From contig CANDBT010000011.1 in NCBI GenBank assembly GCA_947383005.1, forward strand, positions 44,664-108,663: DNA of 64,000 nucleotides, given 5' to 3'. Origin of the DNA: an uncultured bacterium. GTDB lineage: Bacteria > Bacillota > Clostridia > Lachnospirales > Lachnospiraceae. A program made the position numbers and the translations under genes. Position 1 is the stretch's first letter. Each line of letters opens with the position of its first letter. The notes beneath the pieces are model-generated. The model was given only the letters and a program-made list of their open reading frames with translations. It was not told where the DNA came from and did no database searches. This document shows positions 26,110 to 33,586 of this stretch, one piece after another.

Positions 26110-27055
26110 GAAAACGTTTATCAGGGAGCTGAAGCAGGCGTTGTCCGTGCTTCAGGAAGAGGAGCTGGATGATATTGTCAGCGAGTATGAACAGCATATT
26201 GATATGAAACAGGCCAGCGGGCTTACCGAGGAGGAGGCGATTGCCGATTTTGGAAGTTTGAATAAACTGGCGGCAGATATCTTGGAGGCGTATCATGTGC
26301 GTGCGGATTATGCCGCAGCGAGGGAAGGACAGGAAAGCTCCTTGGGCGAACATAGGAGGAGAAAAGTTTTTGCTAAGACAAAAGAAATTTGCGCACGGTT
26401 CGGAAATTTGCTTGGGGCAGGAATGAGAAAAATGTGCGGGTGGGTCAAAAACTCATGGCATGGGACAAAACGGTTTTTGGCTGGCAGCATCCGATGGATG
26501 TCCGGGCTTTTGCCTGACAAAACCGGGGAAAAGTGCAGGGAAGCGACAGAAGGGATAAGCCAGGCAGGAGAAAAGGCTGACGGAAGGAAAAGACGGGGCA
26601 GGACAGCGGGCAACCAGGAGAAGGGAGGTTTGCAGACCGGTATGTTTGAGAGGACAGGAAAGCTGATGGGAAGGATTATCCTTTTTTGCTGTGAGATGTC
26701 ATTATGGATGATCGGCATCCTTTGGAATGGCATATGTATTGTTGGCGTCTTATGTTGTAGCTTGTTTGGCGGGTGCTGCCTGTTTGGTTTGGGAATATTG
26801 GCCGTGTTGCTTTTGCAAGGATATCCTCTGGCGGGTGTTACTTTGGCATGCCTGGGAGTGGCAATCAGCTCATTTTCTGCAGCGTGGCTGGGGATGACGC
26901 TTTTGTGGCGGAGAAAAAACCCAGAAGAGACGGAAAAACCGGTTAGCGGGAATGACAAACCGAGCAGGCCGCTGATGGGATCCGGACAAAATGATGAGTT
27001 CGGACAAAACAAAGAGGATGGTTATGGGAAAATGGAGGCCAGACAACATGCGTAA
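26102..27055 (+). CDS. DUF1700 / HAAS-domain membrane protein
   Basis: A 317-residue protein. Residues 1-65 are the HAAS-type helical domain usual beside PadR: KKTFIRELKQALSVLQEEEL, DDIVSEYEQHIDMKQASG and LTEEEAIADFGSLNKLAADI. A basic central region of about 120 residues follows. Then come two or three hydrophobic helices (WMIGILWNGICIVGVLCCSL and FGLGILAVLLLQGYPLAGVT). The C-terminal tail is polar. In DUF1700 proteins the N-terminal domain is thought to sense or transmit a signal on the cytoplasmic side. The central basic insert is longer than in most family members that I know. Start and stop each overlap the neighbouring gene by 8 nt. Confidence 0.88.
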   Translation: MDKKTFIRELKQALSVLQEEELDDIVSEYEQHIDMKQASGLTEEEAIADFGSLNKLAADILEAYHVRADYAAAREGQESSLGEHRRRKVFAKTKEICARFGNLLGAGMRKMCGWVKNSWHGTKRFLAGSIRWMSGLLPDKTGEKCREATEGISQAGEKADGRKRRGRTAGNQEKGGLQTGMFERTGKLMGRIILFCCEMSLWMIGILWNGICIVGVLCCSLFGGCCLFGLGILAVLLLQGYPLAGVTLACLGVAISSFSAAWLGMTLLWRRKNPEETEKPVSGNDKPSRPLMGSGQNDEFGQNKEDGYGKMEARQHA

Positions 27056-27833
27056 AGTGCAAAAGATTTTGACAGGAGTATTTTTGAGCGGTATACTTTT
27101 AGGGGGAATCGGAACGGGGATTGCGCTGGTGGAATATTCTTCTCTTGCTTACGGAGGAGAAAAAAGAATCGGCGAAGAAAATTTGGTCACAAAGGAGCTG
27201 GATTATGTCTTTGATCCGGAAAAAGAACGGATAAATATTTTAGGGAATTATTGGACGAAATCGATTGAGGTGGATGAGAGCGTTCCAACGGGGACGGTCC
27301 GGTATGAGGTTACCTATAATGAAAAGCGTGTGGAACCTGATTTATGTTTTTGGGAGGCCAGCGCGGACGAACGGGAAGACTGGGCGCCCCTGTGGCAGGA
27401 ACAGCAGGCGGATGAAGAAATAGGACAAGGAGCAGTACCGGATGGGGAGGGAAAGCAAGAAGAAGGGAGCCGAAAAGAAGGAAGCCAAGAAGAAGGAGAC
27501 CGAGAAGAAGAAAGCCAAGAAGAAGGAGATTTGCGGGAAAAAGGGGAAAATCAAGAAGAGGAGATTGATGCCGGACGAAAGAATGAATCAAATCGAATAC
27601 CGGCAGACAATGGTCATCGGGGTATCCGGCAGACCTGTTTGAAGTTTGCCCTGGACGATCTGTCAGGTGATTTTGCCTTGTTGATGGAATACAAAGACGA
27701 TATCCTTACCGCTTTGAAACAAAAACAGATTTACAGTTACGATGTGCTTTATATAACCGATGTGAAAATTAAGATAAATCCGGAAACTATGCCATATGTT
27801 CGCAGCAATAACGAAAAATATTCCCTGAATTAA
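27048..27833 (+). CDS. Exported or membrane-anchored protein with E/K-rich repeat, third gene of the PadR operon
   Basis: A 261-residue protein that I do not recognise. Residues about 7-30 (ILTGVFLSGILLGGIGTGIA) form one hydrophobic segment, a signal or anchor, so most of the chain is outside the membrane. VEYSSLAYGGEKRIGEENLV and the following strand-rich part resemble the DUF4097-like proteins that often follow PadR-DUF1700 pairs, but I cannot confirm it. Residues about 140-185 are a low-complexity EEGSRKEGSQEEGDREEE stretch. The C-terminal part has DVLYITDVKIKINPETMPYV. ATG 27048 has GGAGG 9 nt upstream and overlaps the previous stop by 8 nt. Confidence 0.65.
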   Translation: MRKVQKILTGVFLSGILLGGIGTGIALVEYSSLAYGGEKRIGEENLVTKELDYVFDPEKERINILGNYWTKSIEVDESVPTGTVRYEVTYNEKRVEPDLCFWEASADEREDWAPLWQEQQADEEIGQGAVPDGEGKQEEGSRKEGSQEEGDREEESQEEGDLREKGENQEEEIDAGRKNESNRIPADNGHRGIRQTCLKFALDDLSGDFALLMEYKDDILTALKQKQIYSYDVLYITDVKIKINPETMPYVRSNNEKYSLN

Positions 27834-27883
27834 GGTATATGCCATGTGTGCCATATGCTTTTGTATACATCTGAGGAAAGCCG

Positions 27884-27965
27884 TCTCACAAATCCAGGTA
27901 CAAAGATACTTCGGAAGTACAGATTAGTGTACTTTCGGAGTCTCTTTGTGCCTGGATTTGTGAGA
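27884..27965 (+). terminator. Long hairpin terminator after the PadR operon
   Basis: Arms of 23 bp (TCTCACAAATCCAGG... and ...CCTGGATTTGTGAGA) pair with one mismatch, and an inner TACTTCGGAAGTA-type hairpin adds a second stem. AAGGTTTTTTGTC follows the 3' arm. The stem is much longer than a usual terminator and the inner part could form an alternative structure. Confidence 0.8.
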
Positions 27966-28111
27966 AGGTTTTTTGTCAAATGTGAATAAACTTATGAGGC
28001 GTACGTGGAACGTACATTGATTAGATTCAGGTGCATATGACGGAAAATCAGCCACAAAGGCAGGTGCAGGAGGGATTCCGAAAGTACATATTAAAAAGTG
28101 GAGGAAAAAGC

Positions 28112-28882
28112 ATGAAGGAAAAATTATATACGATAGAATTGGCGGATGCGGTAAAATCCGGTGATGAGTGTATGTTTTGCTGGCTGGAAAGGAAATTGGA
28201 ACAGGAAAATCTGGAATTTGCATTGGGTTCCTCTTATATGGAAGGAGATATCCGGGAGCAGACCAGCCGGAAAGGCTTTTGCCGTTATCATACAAAGAAG
28301 ATGTTTGATTATGGCAACACATTGGGGAATGCCTGGATTTTAAAATCCCGTTTGGAATATGTGAACCGGGAGCTGAGACAGATTATGGGACATGAGCAGC
28401 CGGGAAAGGGCGGCGGTATTTTGGGGCATTTTTCCCGGGCAGACAGGAGGAGGGCGGAAGGGTGTTCCGCGGCAGAAAGCTGGATCCGTCGGGAGGAGAA
28501 GCATTGTTATATATGTGAGCGGATGGAAGTGATTGCCGGGCGGATGTTGGACACTTTTGTCTATATGCTGAAAAATGATGCGGAATTTGGACGGATGCTG
28601 ATGGAATCCAAAGGTTTTTGCCTCCACCATTTTGCCGATGTACGGATGATTTGCGAAGAAAAATTGAAACCAGGGGAAAAGGAGGAGTGGATTCCCAAGC
28701 TTGGGGAATTGATGGGCAAAAACCTGGATCGGGTTCAGGAAGACATTGATTGGCTTATTGAGAAATATGATTATCGCAATAAAGATGCAGATTGGAAACA
28801 ATCGAAGGATGCAGTACCAAGGACTATGCAGAAACTGGTCGGCGGCCATCCGGCCGATCCGCCGTTTAAAGGGAAAAAGTAG
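28112..28882 (+). CDS. DUF6062-family cysteine-rich protein
   Basis: A 256-residue soluble protein of the DUF6062 type. Cys/His clusters are spread along it: DECMFCWLERK near residue 19, GFCRYHTKKMFDYGN near residue 57, HCYICERMEVIAGRMLDTF near residue 135 and GFCLHHFADVRMI near residue 170. The two CxxC plus CxxH sets suggest a metal site, probably zinc or an iron-sulfur cluster, built from two similar halves. The function is unknown. ATG 28112 has GGAGG 7 nt upstream. It is followed by a large palindromic element and then the rubrerythrin promoter. Confidence 0.75.
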   Translation: MKEKLYTIELADAVKSGDECMFCWLERKLEQENLEFALGSSYMEGDIREQTSRKGFCRYHTKKMFDYGNTLGNAWILKSRLEYVNRELRQIMGHEQPGKGGGILGHFSRADRRRAEGCSAAESWIRREEKHCYICERMEVIAGRMLDTFVYMLKNDAEFGRMLMESKGFCLHHFADVRMICEEKLKPGEKEEWIPKLGELMGKNLDRVQEDIDWLIEKYDYRNKDADWKQSKDAVPRTMQKLVGGHPADPPFKGKK

Positions 28883-28900
28883 TGGCCATTTGTTACTGCT

Positions 28901-29051
28901 GTTACTGTTCGCAGGGGCGCATCTTCTTATCCGGCTACGCCGGACAAGAAGCATCGGGCGTTCGCCCGATGGGAAAACCGGATGAAAACAGTCTTACAAG
29001 CAAGTTTGACGCCTGTTTTCATTCGGTTTTCCCCGCCCCGTGAACGGTAAC
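28901..29051. repeat. Composite palindromic element, GTTACTGTTC-type ends with nested hairpins
   Basis: Outer arms GTTACTGTTCGCAGGGGC (28901-28918) and GCCCCGTGAACGGTAAC (29035-29051) are imperfect inverted repeats. Inside are three hairpins in a row: CTTCTTATCCGGC / GCCGGACAAGAAG, CATCGGGCG / CGCCCGATG, and GGAAAACCGGATGAAAAC / GTTTTCATTCGGTTTTCC around a CTTACAAGCAAGTTTGACGC loop. The inner modules match those of the 11400-11617 cluster and the ends match the 31501-31693 family, so it is a hybrid of two families. It lies 18 nt after the DUF6062 stop. Confidence 0.85.
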
Positions 29052-29086
29052 GTTAAGGCTGTTGCAAAAATAGTGTAATCAAGTTC

Positions 29087-29115
29087 TTGAAAGATTGGCA
29101 GGGAAATAGTATAAT
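29087..29115 (+). promoter_or_regulatory. Likely sigma-A promoter for rubrerythrin
   Basis: TTGAAA at 29087-29092 and TATAAT at 29110-29115, 17-bp spacer, 67 nt before the rbr ATG and just outside the palindromic element. Confidence 0.75.
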
Positions 29116-29182
29116 TTGCCTCAAAAGAGAAATACTAGTGGAAAGCAATAAACCATAAAGATTATTATGAAGGAGGCTTTCC

Positions 29183-29779
29183 ATGATTGAGTTTAAAAAT
29201 AGTGAGACAGCAAAAAACCTGATGCGTGCTTTTGCCGGTGAGAGCCAGGCCAGAAACCGTTATACGATTGCTGCGGGCCAGGCAAGGAAAGAGGGGCTCC
29301 CGGTGATCCAGTCTGTATTTCTCTTTACAGCAGGGCAGGAGAAAGAGCATGCCGAGATTTTTTATAATCATTTAAAAACGTTAAATAAGCAAAATATTAG
29401 AATCGACGGCGCTTATCCGGTGGATAATTATGACCGCAGCCTGGATTTGCTTAAGGCGGCGCGGCATAACGAATATGAAGAGTATGAGGATGTTTATCAG
29501 AAATTTGCGCAGATTGCCAGGGAAGAAGGATTCGATCCTATCGCCAGTTCATTTCAGATGATTGGGGAAATCGAAAAAATTCACGGTGACCGTTTTCAGC
29601 TTTTTGCGGATTACCTGGAGAAAAACCAGTTGTTTATTTCTGATGTGGAAGTGGCCTGGATGTGTTTGAACTGCGGCCATGTCCATTATGGCACGAAAGC
29701 TCCTAATATTTGCCCGGTTTGCCATCATGAACAGGGGTATTTCGTTCGGTTGGAACTGGCGCCGTATACGTTGGCTTGA
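29183..29779 (+). CDS. rbr: Rubrerythrin
   Basis: A 198-residue non-haem diiron peroxidase of anaerobes that reduces hydrogen peroxide. The N-terminal ferritin-like domain shows FAGESQARNRYTIAAGQARK with the first ExxR, TAGQEKEHAEIFYNHL with the ExxH, and FQMIGEIEKIHGDRFQLFAD with the last Glu ligands. The C-terminal rubredoxin-like domain has WMCLNCGHVHYG and CPVCHHEQGYF, giving the Cys4 iron site. Domain order and length are standard. AAGGAGG lies 7 nt before the ATG. A perfect-spacing promoter precedes it, so it is probably transcribed alone or with the metallophosphoesterase, whose ATG is 82 nt downstream. Confidence 0.96.
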   Translation: MIEFKNSETAKNLMRAFAGESQARNRYTIAAGQARKEGLPVIQSVFLFTAGQEKEHAEIFYNHLKTLNKQNIRIDGAYPVDNYDRSLDLLKAARHNEYEEYEDVYQKFAQIAREEGFDPIASSFQMIGEIEKIHGDRFQLFADYLEKNQLFISDVEVAWMCLNCGHVHYGTKAPNICPVCHHEQGYFVRLELAPYTLA

Positions 29780-29861
29780 TTTTCGGGTACGCATTGGGGC
29801 ATATGCCGGTTATATCCGCAGGATATCTGCAGGGGTGACCGATTTACGGAGGATAACTTTG

Positions 29862-30800
29862 ATGAATGCAGGAATATGGCTGGCCTCAGCGCTGGCAATA
29901 TGTGCGTCAGGCGGCCTTGCCCGGTCACAATATGAGCGAGGCCGTTTTGTGGTGGAGAAAAACAAGATTCAGTCGCCCCAAGTTAAGCGGCCGAGGACTT
30001 TGGTGTTTCTCACGGATTTACATGATAAGGAATTTGGAGAAGGGAATAACCGGCTGCTGTCGGCTATTCGTCGTATTCATCCCGATATGGTGTTGATTGG
30101 CGGTGATACTATGATTGTCAAGGAAGGCATGGCAAAGCTGGATGTGACAAAACGGCTTCTTGCCGGTCTTGTCTCCATATGTCCGGTTTATTACGGAAAT
30201 GGCAATCATGAACAGCGGATGTGGCAAAAAAAGAGCTTGTATGGAAATATGTATCAGGATTTTCGTAAACTTCTGCAGAAGTTTGCGGTGACGTATCTGT
30301 CGGATTCTTTTGTTGATGTGGATGAGGATATTCGTATCAGCGGTTTGAATATCCATCAGAGTTTTTATAAGGATTTGTTCCCGGCTAAAATGAGTCCTGA
30401 GTATATACAGGCACATTTAGGAGCGGCAAATACAAAACGTTATCAGATATTGCTGGCCCATTCTCCTCTGTTTTTGAACGCTTATGCAGAGTGGGGCGCC
30501 GATTTGGTTTTGTCCGGGCATTTCCATGGCGGGACAGTGCGGATTCCCGGATTGGGCGGGGTGATGACACCGCAATACCAGTTTTTTATGCCTTATTGTG
30601 CAGGAGTATTTGAGCGGGAAGGATGTTGCATGATTGTCGGCCGGGGATTGGGAACGCATTCCATTAATATCCGGTTTTGCAATAAGCCTCAAGTGGTGGT
30701 CGTGGAGCTGCAGCCTGCTTTTGCAGCGGTTCGGAGCGAACACGGCAGACAAAAGTTTAGAACAGAATGGGATGGAAAAAAGGATGGAAGCGAGGATTGA
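29862..30800 (+). CDS. Metallophosphoesterase with N-terminal membrane anchor (YkuE-like)
   Basis: About 312 residues. A hydrophobic N-terminus (IWLASALAICASGGL) is a signal or anchor. The calcineurin-like core follows: LVFLTDLHDKEFG (DxH), VLIGGDTMI (GDxx), PVYYGNGNHEQR (GNHE), LAHSPLFLNAY and VLSGHFHGGTVR (GHxH) are all present, so the dimetal site is intact. Family members include YkuE and YaeI, which act on membrane-linked phosphate esters outside the membrane. ATG 29862 has GGAGG 9 nt upstream; a longer open frame extends back into rbr and is ignored. The gene overlaps the next by 29 nt. Confidence 0.9.
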   Translation: MNAGIWLASALAICASGGLARSQYERGRFVVEKNKIQSPQVKRPRTLVFLTDLHDKEFGEGNNRLLSAIRRIHPDMVLIGGDTMIVKEGMAKLDVTKRLLAGLVSICPVYYGNGNHEQRMWQKKSLYGNMYQDFRKLLQKFAVTYLSDSFVDVDEDIRISGLNIHQSFYKDLFPAKMSPEYIQAHLGAANTKRYQILLAHSPLFLNAYAEWGADLVLSGHFHGGTVRIPGLGGVMTPQYQFFMPYCAGVFEREGCCMIVGRGLGTHSINIRFCNKPQVVVVELQPAFAAVRSEHGRQKFRTEWDGKKDGSED

Positions 30801-31473
30801 AATAGAAAACGGAAGACAGAGAAGGAAAAGCTGGCTGAGGGAACACCGATATGCCTATGCAATGGGATATCTTCTGATTTTTTTGGCGATGTTTTTTATT
30901 ACGGAGCGTATGGTAGAGCCTGAATATATGATATCCTGCAGGATAGATAGTTGGATTCCTTTTTGTGAACCGTTTATTCTTTTGTATTTTTTATGGTTTT
31001 TGCTGCTGCCCGCTTCCTGGATTTATACATTAAGCACCAGCAAAGAAGATTTTCAGGAGTTGTTTTTAATTATGTTTGGCGGGATGACAATAAGCATTGG
31101 ATTGTATTGGCTGTTCCCTAACGGCTTGGATCTGCGTCCGGGCCAGGTGAGCAGGGGCGTATTTGGCCAGATGGTTAGTTGGCTTCATTCAATAGACACC
31201 CCGGGTAACGTATGCCCGTCAATCCATGTGTCTTCTTCTACGGCTGTGGCGCTAACCGCGTATCATTCCCGGTTTTTGCGGGATAAGCGGAAAATCCGGT
31301 GGGTCGTTTACCTGGCGGTAGGGGGAATATGTGTTTCCACCCTGTTTTTAAAACAGCATTCGGTAATCGATGTGGTTTGCGGCTTTTTGCTGACGCTTGT
31401 GTTGGCCTGGGCCGTGTACACCCTGCCTTGGCAAAGATGGATGAAAGGAACCTGGATGGAATTCTTTTTGTAA
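30772..31473 (+). CDS. PAP2-superfamily membrane phosphatase
   Basis: A 233-residue protein with about six membrane helices. The lipid-phosphate phosphatase signature is visible, though its first motif is weak: VCPSIHVSSSTAVALTAYHS is the PSxH motif and LKQHSVIDVVCGFLL is the SxxxxH/D motif with the final His and Asp. It probably removes phosphate from a lipid such as undecaprenyl diphosphate or phosphatidate, or from a related head group. Inositol phosphorylceramide synthase-like relatives use the same fold. ATG 30772 is tentative (ATG 30784 is close by) because no strong ribosome site is seen; overlap with the preceding gene suggests coupled translation. Confidence 0.85.
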   Translation: MEKRMEARIEIENGRQRRKSWLREHRYAYAMGYLLIFLAMFFITERMVEPEYMISCRIDSWIPFCEPFILLYFLWFLLLPASWIYTLSTSKEDFQELFLIMFGGMTISIGLYWLFPNGLDLRPGQVSRGVFGQMVSWLHSIDTPGNVCPSIHVSSSTAVALTAYHSRFLRDKRKIRWVVYLAVGGICVSTLFLKQHSVIDVVCGFLLTLVLAWAVYTLPWQRWMKGTWMEFFL

Positions 31474-31500
31474 GATAAAGTGCGGCGGGCAAAGGAATTT

Positions 31501-31693
31501 GTTACTGTTCACAGGTACCCTGTGAAGGTAACCGCATATGCCTATATTAAATTGCCTTCGGGTTCTAAGCGCCAGTGGCGTTTGGTTAGAACCGACCGGA
31601 ACGGGGTGTAGACGGGGGCATATGCTTTGCTCCCATAATGATATTTGCCCATGGTTAATCAGCGGAGTGATTAGCCATGGTGTGAACAGTAAC
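31501..31693. mobile_element. MITE-like palindromic element with perfect 13-bp ends and 8-bp direct repeat
   Basis: The ends GTTACTGTTCACA (31501-31513) and TGTGAACAGTAAC (31681-31693) are perfect inverted repeats. AGGAATTT flanks it directly on both sides (31493-31500 and 31694-31701), as expected of a target-site duplication. Inside are three hairpins: the left end folds on itself (GTTCACAGG / CCCTGTGAA), GGTTCTAA...GCCAGTGGC...TTAGAACC, and CCATGGTTAATCA / TGATTAGCCATGG, separated by CATATG motifs. There is no reading frame of note. It sits 27 nt after the PAP2 stop and 16 nt before the scpA promoter. Confidence 0.85.
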
Positions 31694-31716
31694 AGGAATT
31701 TCCCCTTACTCAATTG

Positions 31717-31745
31717 TTTACAGGGAGGGGATTTTTTGTTATACT
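31717..31745 (+). promoter_or_regulatory. Likely sigma-A promoter for scpAB
   Basis: TTTACA at 31717-31722 and TATACT at 31740-31745 with a 17-bp spacer, 46 nt before the scpA ATG. It lies just outside the palindromic element. Confidence 0.65.
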
Positions 31746-31791
31746 GATGAATAGTCTTGGAAAAAAGACAGGGGAAAAAGGCGGGGAAAAT

Positions 31792-32580
31792 ATGGCGATT
31801 TCTTTTGTGCTGGATAAATTTGAAGGCCCGTTGGATTTGCTTCTTCATTTGATTGAGAAGAACAAGGTGGATATTTATGATATTCCGATTGTAGAGATTA
31901 CCCGGCAGTATTTGGATTATGTCAACCAGATGGAAAAGGAAGATTTGAATATTGTCAGCGATTTCCTGGTGATGGCGGCAACCCTTTTGGATATTAAATC
32001 CCGGATGCTGTTGCCGGTGGAGATCAATGAAGAGGGTGAGGAAGAGGACCCGCGTGCAGAGTTGGTGGCCCGTTTGCTGGAATATAAGAAATATAAGGCT
32101 ATGGCTCAGGAATTGCAGGATATGGAGACAGGCGCCCGGGGACTTTTATTCAAATTGCCTACGGTTCCCAAAGAGGTGGCAAAATACGAGCCGCCGATAG
32201 ACTTGGACAAGCTGTTGGACGGAGTGACATTGGCGAAGCTGCAGCGGGTTTTTGATTCCGTGATGAAGCGGCAGCGGGATAAAGTGGACCCTATCCGAAG
32301 CAATTTTGGAACGATTAAAAGAGAACCGATCAGTCTCGAAAACAGGATTAGGGAAGTGATGCGGTTTGCCAGGCAGCACCGCAGGTTTTGTTTTCGCCAG
32401 ATGCTGGAACAGCAAGGGGATCGTCTGGAAATTGTTGTTACGTTTTTAGCGGTTTTGGAACTGATGAAAATGGGGAAGATTTGTTTGACGCAAGAATCAA
32501 TTTTTGATGAAATGAATATTGAAACCATAGAAGAAGAGGGATCTGAAACCGAGTTGGAACTGGATTTGGAAGAATTTTAG
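31792..32580 (+). CDS. scpA: Segregation and condensation protein A
   Basis: A 262-residue kleisin subunit of the bacterial condensin SMC-ScpAB, which organises and helps segregate chromosomes. The N-terminal SMC-neck-binding domain is clear: FEGPLDLLLHLIEKNKVDIY, DIPIVEITRQYLDYVNQME and LVMAATLLDIKSRMLLP. The middle binds ScpB and the C-terminal winged helix (FLAVLELMKMGKICLTQES) contacts the SMC head. Length is normal. ATG 31792 gives the family N-terminus; an upstream start at 31747 would add a charged tail not seen in homologues. scpB follows after 66 nt. Confidence 0.97.
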   Translation: MAISFVLDKFEGPLDLLLHLIEKNKVDIYDIPIVEITRQYLDYVNQMEKEDLNIVSDFLVMAATLLDIKSRMLLPVEINEEGEEEDPRAELVARLLEYKKYKAMAQELQDMETGARGLLFKLPTVPKEVAKYEPPIDLDKLLDGVTLAKLQRVFDSVMKRQRDKVDPIRSNFGTIKREPISLENRIREVMRFARQHRRFCFRQMLEQQGDRLEIVVTFLAVLELMKMGKICLTQESIFDEMNIETIEEEGSETELELDLEEF

Positions 32581-32646
32581 TTCGTTATTGAGCGCCGGAT
32601 TTATTAAACAAAGCAGCAGGATAAGATAAAAATGGGTGGGATTTGC

Positions 32647-33354
32647 ATGGATGATCGATTTGATGACAGGGATGAGGAAATTGATATAAAAGCTGCAGGG
32701 AAGCCGCCGGGCGAGGCATGGCAGCAGATGGAAATAGAAATCGGGCAGCCGGAAACGGAAGAGGAGGTTCATGAAGGGGATTATCCGGCCGGCGACTGGG
32801 AGGCGATTGTGGAAGCCGTGCTTTTTACCATGGGAAATTCCGTAGAGCTTCGGCAACTGGCAGCAGCGATTGATCAGAGTGAGCGGATAGCCAGGCGGGT
32901 GGTGGAAAGCTTGCAGAAACGCTATCAGGCAGAGAACCGTGGGATACAGATTATCGAATTGGACAATTCTTTTCAAATGAGTACAAAAGCAAAATATTAT
33001 GAAAATCTGATTCGGGTGGCGGCAGCGCCGAAAAAACATGTGCTTACTGAGGTAGTATTGGAAACTTTATCAATTATTGCGTATAAACAGCCTGTGACAA
33101 AGATTGAGATTTCCAAAATACGGGGTGTTTCTTCAGATCATGCGGTGAACCGGCTTGTGGAATATGGTCTGGTTTATGAAGTCGGCCGTCTCGATGCGCC
33201 GGGAAGACCGGCATTGTTTGCCACCACGGAAGAATTTTTGCGGAGGTTTGGTGTCGGCTCGCTGGTTGATCTGCCAAGTATGAACCCGGAACAGGAAGAA
33301 GAGATTGCGCAGGAAGTAGAACAGGAGCTTCAGATGAAGCTGGTTTTGCCATGA
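32647..33354 (+). CDS. scpB: Segregation and condensation protein B
   Basis: About 235 residues. After a 45-residue acidic leader come the tandem winged helices of ScpB: EAVLFTMGNSVELRQLAAAI, GIQIIELDNSFQMSTKAKYY, and LTEVVLETLSIIAYKQPVTK with IEISKIRGVSSDHAVNRLVE and GRLDAPGRPALFATTEEFLR. ScpB dimers bind ScpA and regulate the SMC ATPase. ATG 32647 is favoured because GGTGGG lies just upstream. The last codons and stop overlap a 31-bp sequence that is repeated after the inserted palindrome at 33493, so the insertion left the protein end unchanged. Confidence 0.96.
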   Translation: MDDRFDDRDEEIDIKAAGKPPGEAWQQMEIEIGQPETEEEVHEGDYPAGDWEAIVEAVLFTMGNSVELRQLAAAIDQSERIARRVVESLQKRYQAENRGIQIIELDNSFQMSTKAKYYENLIRVAAAPKKHVLTEVVLETLSIIAYKQPVTKIEISKIRGVSSDHAVNRLVEYGLVYEVGRLDAPGRPALFATTEEFLRRFGVGSLVDLPSMNPEQEEEIAQEVEQELQMKLVLP

Positions 33355-33492
33355 CTAATCACTTGCTGATTAGTCATGGGCCAGAATAGTTACGGGGCAA
33401 GGCATATGCCTCATCGCCGTAGGCGATTTTAAATAGGCATATGCTGTTGCGTTGCTACATTCACAAGGCACCTGTGAATGTAGCAACGCAAC
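33351..33492. mobile_element. MITE-like palindromic element inserted at the 3' end of scpB, with 31-bp flanking duplication
   Basis: The segment is a variant of the 31501-31693 family: hairpin ATGACTAATCA / TGATTAGTCAT, GGCATATGCC, a short ATCGCC / GGCGAT hairpin in place of the longer middle hairpin, AGGCATATGC, and a terminal hairpin GTTGCTACATTCACA / TGTGAATGTAGCAAC. It is flanked by a perfect 31-bp direct repeat (33320-33350 and 33493-33523) that encodes the last residues of ScpB. After one differing base the match continues for TGAC, so both copies provide a stop codon. Confidence 0.85.
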
Positions 33493-33523
33493 AACAGGAG
33501 CTTCAGATGAAGCTGGTTTTGCC

Positions 33524-33553
33524 TTGACATTGGCTGGAATAACATGTTACTAT
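33524..33553 (+). promoter_or_regulatory. Likely sigma-A promoter for dut
   Basis: TTGACA at 33524-33529 and TACTAT at 33548-33553 with an 18-bp spacer, 33 nt before the dut ATG. The -35 box starts exactly where the duplicated scpB end stops, so the promoter survives on the right-hand side of the insertion. Confidence 0.65.
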
Positions 33554-33586
33554 TCAATTACAGCAAATCTGAAGGAACAAGGACAG

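Noticed and set aside
26308-27012. 234-codon minus-strand frame opposite the DUF1700 gene
   Set aside because: The plus-strand gene has clear domains and coupled starts; the reverse frame is Pro/His/Cys-rich nonsense.
27442-27642. Lysine/glutamate-rich small protein inside the 27048 gene
   Set aside because: An alternate frame of a low-complexity purine-rich stretch, not a separate gene.
33452-33586. N-terminal extension of dUTPase
   Set aside because: It would start inside the inserted palindrome; family alignment begins at MVKIKVKYL (33587).
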